Below are positions 1 through 5,100 of a stretch of 5,100 nt of DNA, in pieces. Origin of the DNA: Aquifex aeolicus (GTDB lineage Bacteria > Aquificota > Aquificia > Aquificales > Aquificaceae). Both the position numbers and the translations under genes were made by a program. The stretch lies in contig DQTK01000051.1 in assembly GCA_015662815.1 (NCBI GenBank), positions 1 to 5,100 of the forward strand. Direction: 5' to 3'. The stretch's first letter is position 1; each line of letters begins with the position of its first letter. The notes below the pieces were generated by a model. It worked only from the letters and a program-made list of their open reading frames with translations, did not search any database and was not told the origin of the DNA.

Positions 1-180
1 ATAAAAGATAAGGATGTAAGGGTTAAAGGTGAATGCAGGTATATTGTTGCATACGACTACGGGTATCGTGCTGGATTTAAGTTTCTCGACCTATCTCCTC
101 AACATGAGTCTTTAATAGGTCAATACGTTATGGAAAGACAGTTCCAAATTCTTAAAGAATTGAGAGCCTTAGCTTCATGA
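1..180 (+). CDS. PilZ-domain protein, C-terminal end (partial)
   Basis: The frame is open from the left edge to a TGA at 178-180, giving 59 residues of a C-terminus; the start lies outside the window. The segment GFKFLDLSPQHESLIGQYV (about residues 25-43 of the fragment) resembles the end of a PilZ domain: a last beta strand with the G-x-x-F-x-x-L-S pattern, then a C-terminal helix continuing through ERQFQILKELRAL. PilZ domains bind cyclic di-GMP, and YcgR-type members act as flagellar brakes or motility regulators. The RxxxR and D/NxSxxG ligand motifs would lie upstream, so c-di-GMP binding cannot be judged here. The stop overlaps the flhA start by 4 bp (ATGA), which argues for co-transcription and a motility role. 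The family call is from pattern recognition of a short piece; an unrelated small beta-barrel protein remains possible. Confidence 0.7.
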   Translation: MKDKDVRVKGECRYIVAYDYGYRAGFKFLDLSPQHESLIGQYVMERQFQILKELRALAS

Positions 181-2213
181 AAGGTAAAGAACTCTGGATA
201 ATCTTAGCGGTTGTTCTTATTCTCTCCGCAATAGTAATTCCGATACCTGCTTTTCTGTTGGATTTGCTACTTACATTATCTATAACTTTTTCCCTGAGTG
301 TTTTACTTTTAACTTTCTTCATCAAAAATCCTCTTGAGTTTTCTTCTTTCCCGTCAATACTGCTTCTGGGAACACTTATGAGGTTATCCCTAAACATAGC
401 CGCTGCCCGTAGAATTTTACTCCACGGTCATGAAGGGACACATGCTGCGGGAAAAGTGATAGAAGCTTTCGGTAAACTCGTGGCAGGGGGCGATATAGTA
501 GTCGGTCTGATAATTTTCTTAATCTTTATAGTAATAAACTTCATCGTAATCACGAAGGGTGCGGAAAGAATTTCAGAAGTTGCCGCAAGGTTCACTCTGG
601 ATGCCCTTCCCGGAAAACAGATGTCAATAGATGCAGACCTGAATGCAGGACTGATTACCGAGGAAGAAGCCAAAAGGAGAAGAAAAGAGCTTGAGAGAGA
701 ATCTTCCTTTTACGCCACTATGGATGGAGCAAGTAAATTCATTAGAGGAGATGCTATCGCGGCACTTGTTATTCTCTTTCTCAGCTTAATAGGTGGATTA
801 ATCATAGGTATAGCCATAAGGGGTATGGATTTTACAACTGCCCTGAAAAATTACACAATTTTGTCCATAGGTGAAGGATTGGCTTCCCAAATTCCCGCCC
901 TTTTGCTTTCTACCGCAGCCGGAGTACTTACCACAAAGATGTCCTCTCAAGAAAATCTCGGAGAGGCAATTACGGGGGAATTCTTCAAACAACCTAAAGC
1001 TTTGCTTTTTTCCGCAGGTATTCTCGGATTTATAGGACTGATTCCGGGGCTTCCTACCCTTCCGTTTCTTATAATGGCAGGAACATTGACAGGTCTTTAC
1101 TACTTTATTAATCAATCTCTAAAGAAAAAGGAACTCAAAGAACTTGAGGAACTTGCTAAAGAAAAGATGAAGGAAAAAGAAGAAAAAGAGGAAGAAATAA
1201 TCCCTCAACCTGACCCTATTACCCTCGAAATAGGGTATGCCTTAATACCTATGGTGGACGAAAGTCAGGGAGGAGAAATCCCTAAGAAGGTTAAGAATCT
1301 GAGAAAGCAACTGGCAAAAGAGTACGGTGTAATTATTCCTCTGGTACATATAAGAGACAACCTAAGATTAAAACCTAACGAGTACAGAATACTTATAAAG
1401 GGAATAGAGATAGATAAATACGAGCTAATGCCCGGACATTATCTTGCTGTAGACCTCGGCGGTACAAGGGGAAAAATAGACGGAATAGAGACCTATGACC
1501 CCGCCTTTAAAATAAAAGCTTTCTGGATAACGGAGGATAAAAGGGAAGAAGCTCAGAAATTGGGATATATGGTAGTGGATGCGGATACAGTGTTAATTAC
1601 CCATCTGTCGGAGGTTATAAAAAGAAATCTCCATGAGCTATTAACCAGAAATGAAGTTATGGAACTCGTAGAGCTTCTCTCTAAAAAATACCCAAAGGTG
1701 GTAAGGGAAATAGTTCCTGAACAGGTTCCTATATCAGTACTTCATAGGGTTTTACAAAATCTTCTCAGGGAAGGTATACCTGTAAATGATTTACTTACCA
1801 TACTGGAGACTATTGCAGATTATATAGAACAGACAAAAGATCCGGATTTGCTCACGGAATATGTCAGGCAGGCTCTTTCAAAAAGGATTACCCGCATGTA
1901 TATGACCAACGGGACCCTTTATGCAATAGCATTATCTCCGAAAGTCGAATCAAGGCTCATTCATTTCCTTAAGGAAAATAGAGAAGATGAGTTTATAGAC
2001 TTTGTTTTAAACAAACTCCTTCCGAGAATAAAAAATGAAGTTGTCAAGTTTACTCAATATCAGGCTGTACCGATATTGCTCACGTCCGGAGAAGTGAGGC
2101 GGTTTATAAGGAGAACTATAGAGCCATACCTCTCGGAATTGGCAGTTCTGTCTTATAATGAACTTGAAAAACAGATTAATATAAAAATATTAGGTATTAT
2201 AGATGAGGATTGA
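177..2213 (+). CDS. flhA: Flagellar biosynthesis protein FlhA (type III export gate)
   Basis: FlhA is the large inner-membrane component of the flagellar type III export gate; it couples ion flow to export and its cytoplasmic ring docks chaperone-substrate complexes. The 678 residues match family length (about 690). The N-terminal half is a multi-span membrane domain (about 7-310) with FHIPEP signatures: RLSLNIAAARRILLHGHEG at 69-87, RISEVAARFTLDALPGKQMS at 131-150 followed by IDADLNAG, MDGASKFIRGDAIA at 182-195 and SQIPALLLSTAAGV at 237-250. A Lys/Glu-rich linker (316-340) leads to the cytoplasmic domain (about 346-678), which ends with the typical LTSGEVRRFIRR and LAVLSYNEL segments. Counting a constant offset of 16, the conserved charged residues of Salmonella FlhA (D45, R94, R147, R154, K203, D208, D249) fall on D29, R78, R131, R138, K187, D192 and E233; only the last differs. 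The start is forced: the only ATG after an in-frame TAA at 153-155, with a weak GAGAG at 162-166. It overlaps the upstream stop by 4 bp and flhF by 11 bp. Confidence 0.98.
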   Translation: MKGKELWIILAVVLILSAIVIPIPAFLLDLLLTLSITFSLSVLLLTFFIKNPLEFSSFPSILLLGTLMRLSLNIAAARRILLHGHEGTHAAGKVIEAFGKLVAGGDIVVGLIIFLIFIVINFIVITKGAERISEVAARFTLDALPGKQMSIDADLNAGLITEEEAKRRRKELERESSFYATMDGASKFIRGDAIAALVILFLSLIGGLIIGIAIRGMDFTTALKNYTILSIGEGLASQIPALLLSTAAGVLTTKMSSQENLGEAITGEFFKQPKALLFSAGILGFIGLIPGLPTLPFLIMAGTLTGLYYFINQSLKKKELKELEELAKEKMKEKEEKEEEIIPQPDPITLEIGYALIPMVDESQGGEIPKKVKNLRKQLAKEYGVIIPLVHIRDNLRLKPNEYRILIKGIEIDKYELMPGHYLAVDLGGTRGKIDGIETYDPAFKIKAFWITEDKREEAQKLGYMVVDADTVLITHLSEVIKRNLHELLTRNEVMELVELLSKKYPKVVREIVPEQVPISVLHRVLQNLLREGIPVNDLLTILETIADYIEQTKDPDLLTEYVRQALSKRITRMYMTNGTLYAIALSPKVESRLIHFLKENREDEFIDFVLNKLLPRIKNEVVKFTQYQAVPILLTSGEVRRFIRRTIEPYLSELAVLSYNELEKQINIKILGIIDED

Positions 2214-3324
2214 GAAGCTGGAGGTACAATCTATACAGGAAGCTATAGAGATTCTTGAAAAGAAATACGGGGAGAATGCCGTAATACTTTCTTCAAGAAT
2301 AATAAAGAAAAAAAGATTCGGATTTCTTCCCTTTTTCCCTAGGAAGATGCTTGAGGTAACAGTTGGTATCCAAGAAGAAGAGGATTTCAGGAAGGAACTT
2401 GAAAGGGAAAAAGAGTTAATAAAAGAAATAGAAAATCTCAAAAGAATAGTGAACGAACTCCTTAACAACACTGAATCTAAAAACGAAACAGTTTCCTTAA
2501 AGAGGGAAAATAAGTATTCACCTCGTGTACGCAAAATGTTTGAAAAATTAATAATAAAGAACATAAATATGGAGATAGCGGAAAGACTCATGGAAGAAGC
2601 CTGCGGGTATGACTTGGATAACAAGCTATATGACTTTAAAGATGAACCTTATAGAGCTATAAAAGGAAGTATAGAGAAAAATCTAAAGATTGAGGAAAAC
2701 TTCTTAGAGAATCCGCCTAAAGTTGTAGCCTTGGTCGGTCCTACAGGTGTGGGGAAAACTACAACAATAGCAAAACTTACATACCTTTTTAAGAAAAACG
2801 AGAAAAAGGTCGGAATTATTTCCTTGGATAGCTTTCGTATGGGGGCCTTTGAGCGGCTCAAAGCTTTTGCCAAGATATTGGAAGTTCCCTTTAAATTAGC
2901 TGATTCTCCCCGTAGCTTCAACACACACCTACTTGAGATGGATGATAGGGATGTAATCCTGGTAGACACCGCAGGACGGAGCCATTATGACGTAGTAAGA
3001 CTAAAGGAATTAGAATCCTACTTCAAGGTATCGGATATAAATACCTACCTCACAATAGCAGCCAACCTATCGGAACTTGTAATGTATGAAGCGATAATGC
3101 AGTTTGGAATGTTTTCCATAAAAGGATTGATTTTCACAAAACTGGATGAAACTCCTTATCCGGGAAGTATAATAAACGTAGCCTACAGAACCCAGTATCC
3201 TATACTTTGCTTTACCACAGGTCAGGCTCTTCCCGAGGATATAGTAATGGCAAATTACGATTATTTAGTCAGATTAATTTTAGAGGATGAGGATGAAGTT
3301 AGATCGGCAGTTGAGTTTGCTTAA
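2203..3324 (+). CDS. flhF: Flagellar biosynthesis GTPase FlhF (SRP family)
   Basis: FlhF is the third SRP-type GTPase beside Ffh and FtsY; at the membrane it sets the site and, with FlhG, the number of flagella. The 373 residues are near the length of Bacillus FlhF (about 366). The N-terminal B domain (1-about 100) has the family's opening pattern, a basic-hydrophobic patch (KKKRFGFLPFFPRK, 35-48) and a charged, probably helical stretch (60-90). An N domain (about 105-165) precedes the G domain with P-loop GPTGVGKT (179-186), G2-like LDSFRMGAFERLK (208-220), DTAGRS (255-260), TKLDE (312-316) and GQALPEDI (340-347). The usual form of the second motif is DTYRxGAxEQL; here Arg218 replaces the Gln. 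The C-terminus is acidic (EDEDE, 361-365). The start is forced: a TAG at 2200-2202 lies directly upstream. Shine-Dalgarno signal is weak (AGG at 2192-2194), so coupling to flhA translation, with an 11-bp overlap, is likely. FlhF rather than FtsY is supported by the B domain and the neighbours. Confidence 0.96.
   Translation: MRIEKLEVQSIQEAIEILEKKYGENAVILSSRIIKKKRFGFLPFFPRKMLEVTVGIQEEEDFRKELEREKELIKEIENLKRIVNELLNNTESKNETVSLKRENKYSPRVRKMFEKLIIKNINMEIAERLMEEACGYDLDNKLYDFKDEPYRAIKGSIEKNLKIEENFLENPPKVVALVGPTGVGKTTTIAKLTYLFKKNEKKVGIISLDSFRMGAFERLKAFAKILEVPFKLADSPRSFNTHLLEMDDRDVILVDTAGRSHYDVVRLKELESYFKVSDINTYLTIAANLSELVMYEAIMQFGMFSIKGLIFTKLDETPYPGSIINVAYRTQYPILCFTTGQALPEDIVMANYDYLVRLILEDEDEVRSAVEFA
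3282..3286 (+). promoter_or_regulatory. Shine-Dalgarno sequence of flhG, inside flhF
   Basis: AGAGG lies in the last codons of flhF, six bases before the ATG at 3293 and immediately against the ATG at 3287. Normal spacing therefore favours 3293 as the flhG start. It is part of a short direct repeat, GAGGAT twice (3283-3294), which also encodes the acidic EDED tail of FlhF, so the site serves both reading frames. Confidence 0.55.
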
Positions 3325-4123
3325 ACATAAATTAGGGAAAGGGACAAAAACGAGATACATATCGATTTCCAGTGGTAAAGGTGGTGTAGGAAAAACTCTA
3401 ATTGCCATTAATTTAGGAGAGATATTATCCGAAAATGGAAAAAAGGTTTTGATATTTGACGGAGATTTGGGACTAAGCAATATTCATCTGATGTACGGAA
3501 TATCCCCCACAAAGGATTTAGTGGATTTAATTAAAGGGTTCGCCACTATAGAAGAACTACCGGTAAAGGTAAATAAAAATCTGTATTTCATATCCGGTGG
3601 AAGCGGGTTTCAGCAGCTGGCAGATATTCCCAGAACACAACTCAGTAGTATTATAATGAAGCTTCACGAATTTGCCGAAGAAAACTTCAACTATGTAATC
3701 GTAGATACACCACCGGGTCTTAATAGAATAACCATCATGCTCGCTTCGAGTGTAGACATACCTCTTATAATTACCACCCCTGAACCTACCGCAATAATGG
3801 ATGCATACGCGCTTATCAAGGTAATAAATAAAGAAGAGGGAATAGATGATTTCTACGTTATAGTGAATAAGGCGGACAACTCCGCAGAGGCGAAAGCTGT
3901 CGTAGAAAGCTTAGAACTCCTTGCAATGAAGTACACAACAGCAAGGATAAATTACATAGGCTACCTTCACTATAGAAAGAATCTTATCAGAAGGATTATT
4001 GACCAAAATCCCATAGACGAAGCGTTTAAGGAAGAGCTAAGGGAATCCATTTCCAATCTTGACTTTGAAATACAGGAAAAGGAGGGTTTTTGGAGTAAAA
4101 TACTTAAAAAGCTGGGAATATGA
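3293..4123 (+). CDS. flhG: MinD/ParA-type ATPase FlhG, flagellar number regulator
   Basis: FlhG (also YlxH, FleN, MinD2) is an ATPase that binds the membrane as an ATP dimer and stimulates the FlhF GTPase through its N-terminus, limiting flagellar number. Numbering from 3293 (276 aa): deviant Walker A SGKGGVGKT at 27-35 with signature Lys29, Walker A' FDGDLGLSN at 55-63 with Asp56 and Asp58, and Walker B-type DTPPG at 138-142. The segment ISGGSG (about 100-105) is typical of FlhG and not of the division protein MinD. The end, GFWSKILKKLGI (265-276), looks like an amphipathic membrane-targeting helix. The N-terminal activating motif (family DQAxxLR) is degenerate here: RQLSLLK at 5-11. Start choice: an ATG at 3287 gives two extra residues (MR), but AGAGG at 3282-3286 touches it and is 6 bases from 3293, so 3293 is preferred; an in-frame TAG at 3281-3283 bars anything longer. 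The gene overlaps flhF by 32 bp (38 with the longer start) and fliA by 4 bp. Confidence 0.94.
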   Translation: MKLDRQLSLLKHKLGKGTKTRYISISSGKGGVGKTLIAINLGEILSENGKKVLIFDGDLGLSNIHLMYGISPTKDLVDLIKGFATIEELPVKVNKNLYFISGGSGFQQLADIPRTQLSSIIMKLHEFAEENFNYVIVDTPPGLNRITIMLASSVDIPLIITTPEPTAIMDAYALIKVINKEEGIDDFYVIVNKADNSAEAKAVVESLELLAMKYTTARINYIGYLHYRKNLIRRIIDQNPIDEAFKEELRESISNLDFEIQEKEGFWSKILKKLGI

Positions 4124-4830
4124 AAAATCCTTACAAAGAAGGAACTGACAGAGAGGAACTTATTTTGCAATATCTTCCTTTGGTGAAAGGAATAGCATAC
4201 AACATAAAGAGACACTTGCCTGAAGATGTAGATGTAAGAGACCTTATAGGCTACGGAATAATAGGCTTGATAAAGGGTGTAGACAAACTAAATAGCTCCG
4301 ACAAAAGGAAGGTTGAAACTTACCTAAGGTTAAAGATTAAAGGTGCTATATACGATTATCTAAGGAGTCTTGATTTCGGGAGCAGACAAATAAGAGATAG
4401 GGAAAGGAAAATAAAAGAAACTCTGGAAAGGTTAAAAGAGAAATTAGGAAGGGAACCTACAGATGAAGAGATTGCAAGGGACTTAGGTATTTCCGTGGAA
4501 GAATTGATGAAAATCCTCAGAAAGATTTCTTTTTCGTACATTCTCAATTTAGAGGAAATTTTCAGGGAAAATGTAAGGAATTATTCAGAGGTAATTGCAT
4601 CTAGAGAGGATGTAGAAGAAAAAATAATTAAAAAGGATTTTGAAGAAAGATTAAAAAGGGCTATTAGGGAACTCCCCGAGAGAGAAAAGCTGGTAATACA
4701 GCTAATTTTTTATGAAGAACTACCTTTGAAAAAGGTTGCGGAAATTCTGAATACTTCCGTTTCCCGCGTAGCACAGATTAAAACAAGAGCTTTGCAGAGA
4801 TTGAGGGAAAAACTACTTAGTTTCCAATAA
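4120..4830 (+). CDS. fliA: Flagellar sigma factor sigma-28 (FliA)
   Basis: FliA directs RNA polymerase to late flagellar promoters (filament, motor and anti-sigma FlgM genes in other bacteria) and is held inactive by FlgM until the hook is complete; FlgM is not in this window. The 236 residues fit the family. Region 2 spans about 9-98: core-binding DLIGYGIIGLIKGVDKL (41-57) and the -10 reading part ending in DYLRSLDFGSRQIRDRERK (79-97), a sigma-28 hallmark. Region 3 (about 98-140) includes LGREPTDEEIARDLGIS (109-125). Region 4 (about 178-232) has LPEREKLVIQLIFYEELP (185-202) and the helix-turn-helix with recognition helix SVSRVAQIKTRALQRL (213-228). The start is forced: TAA codons at 4096 and 4105 close the frame upstream, and only GCT, GGG and AAT lie near. 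The A. aeolicus protein as I recall it also begins MKNPY. No good Shine-Dalgarno stands before the ATG, and it shares ATGA with the flhG stop, so translation probably depends on flhG. Confidence 0.97.
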   Translation: MKNPYKEGTDREELILQYLPLVKGIAYNIKRHLPEDVDVRDLIGYGIIGLIKGVDKLNSSDKRKVETYLRLKIKGAIYDYLRSLDFGSRQIRDRERKIKETLERLKEKLGREPTDEEIARDLGISVEELMKILRKISFSYILNLEEIFRENVRNYSEVIASREDVEEKIIKKDFEERLKRAIRELPEREKLVIQLIFYEELPLKKVAEILNTSVSRVAQIKTRALQRLREKLLSFQ

Positions 4831-5100
4831 ATTCTTCCAAAGGTAAGTTCAAATTTTCAAATCCCATGCCTTCCAAAATAGCAAGTATATAGTATTTAAT
4901 TCCCATATTGTTCTCTGGGTCTAATTTGTATAACATCTTTAGTGTCTCTAAGGCTTTATCGATTTCACCTATTTCCCAAAACATAATTCCCGTTTCAAGA
5001 ATAGCCTTTATAATGTGCTTGTTAGTTTCATGTTTCCAAGAGAGCCTGTCAGTGAGTTTTCCATCATTTCCCTTTATGAGTTCCATAGCCCTCTTGTAGG
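4817..5100 (-). CDS. TPR-like protein, C-terminal part (partial)
   Basis: On the minus strand the frame is open from the right edge to a TAA at 4819-4817, giving 93 visible residues. An ATG at 5086 exists, but the frame continues upstream (YKRA precedes it) and AGAGGG is only two bases away, so the gene most likely starts outside the window. The visible part contains one good tetratricopeptide-type helix pair: ETGIMFWEIGEIDKALETLK then MLYKLDPENN, with the Gly, Gly, Ala, Leu and Pro at the usual TPR spacings. The following segment, MGIKYYILAILEG, resembles the end of bacterial TPR proteins in which DP-x-(N/D)-N-x-G-(I/V)-(K/R)-Y-x-L-A follows the repeat. TPR proteins are scaffolds; no partner or function can be named. 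The gene runs convergently to fliA and overlaps its last 14 bases. A flagellar role is not implied by position alone. Confidence 0.72.
   Translation of the reverse strand, partial: YKRAMELIKGNDGKLTDRLSWKHETNKHIIKAILETGIMFWEIGEIDKALETLKMLYKLDPENNMGIKYYILAILEGMGFENLNLPLEEFIGN

Noticed and set aside
798..1115. Minus-strand 105-residue frame within flhA, and similar antisense frames in flhA, flhF, flhG and fliA
   Set aside because: They lie opposite well-supported family proteins, have unusual composition (Ser-, Cys- or Phe-rich) and show no domain; they are shadows of the sense coding sequence.
1122..1200. Lys/Glu-rich segment of FlhA as a possible insertion or frameshift
   Set aside because: It falls exactly where the family has its variable linker between membrane and cytoplasmic domains, and the frame is continuous.
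2308..2314. Run of seven A in flhF as a possible frameshift or slippage site
   Set aside because: The FlhF reading frame is intact on both sides and the run simply encodes the Lys-rich patch; nothing suggests a functional alternative product.
3439..3445. In-phase slippery heptamer A AAA AAG in flhG just before the Walker A' motif
   Set aside because: A -1 shift would reach a TGA at 3457-3459 and give only a truncated peptide. The family frame continues normally, and A-rich Lys codons are common in this genome.
3293..4123. Division-site protein MinD instead of FlhG
   Set aside because: The GGSG motif, the position between flhF and fliA and the absence of minC/minE nearby favour FlhG.
4810..4823. 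Inverted repeat AAACT-ACTT-AGTTT at the fliA/TPR overlap as a bidirectional terminator
   Set aside because: The stem is five A/T-rich pairs apart from one G-C, with a short T-run only on the minus strand; too weak to call as a terminator by eye.
4908..5099. Plus-strand 63-residue open frame opposite the TPR-like gene
   Set aside because: It has no recognisable motif and no preceding ribosome site, while the opposite strand shows a convincing TPR pattern.

Overview
The window is a stretch of flagellar chromosome, most likely from a thermophilic member of the Aquificales (Aquificaceae). The proteins are rich in Lys, Glu and Ile, and Ile ATA and Arg AGA/AGG codons dominate in AT-rich DNA. FliA has long stretches in common with the Aquifex aeolicus sigma-28 as I recall it (MKNPY at the start, DYLRSLDFGSRQ, LPEREKLVIQLIFYEELP) but is not identical, so I infer a relative rather than that species. 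No alignment was run; the taxonomic call rests on memory.

Positions 1-4830 form one tightly packed plus-strand cluster of five genes. They are the 3' end of a PilZ-domain gene, flhA (export-gate protein of the flagellar type III secretion apparatus), flhF (SRP-type GTPase for flagellar placement), flhG (MinD/ParA-type ATPase for flagellar number, partner of FlhF) and fliA (sigma-28, late flagellar genes). Every junction overlaps: 4 bp, 11 bp, 32-38 bp and 4 bp. The window therefore has no intergenic space, promoter or terminator inside the cluster, and the genes are probably co-transcribed and translationally coupled. At the right edge, on the minus strand and convergent with fliA, is the 3' part of a TPR-like gene whose stop lies inside the fliA coding sequence.

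Together the genes cover a possible c-di-GMP input (PilZ protein), the export gate (FlhA), where and how many flagella are built (FlhF/FlhG) and the switch to late gene expression (FliA). The order flhA-flhF-flhG-fliA is the classical bacterial one, and no chemotaxis genes follow it. Nothing here is a wholly new system. The points most worth a second look are residue-level. FlhF has Arg where SRP GTPases keep a conserved catalytic-chamber Gln. FlhG carries a degenerate form of its FlhF-activating N-terminal motif. FlhA has Glu for a conserved Asp in its membrane domain.
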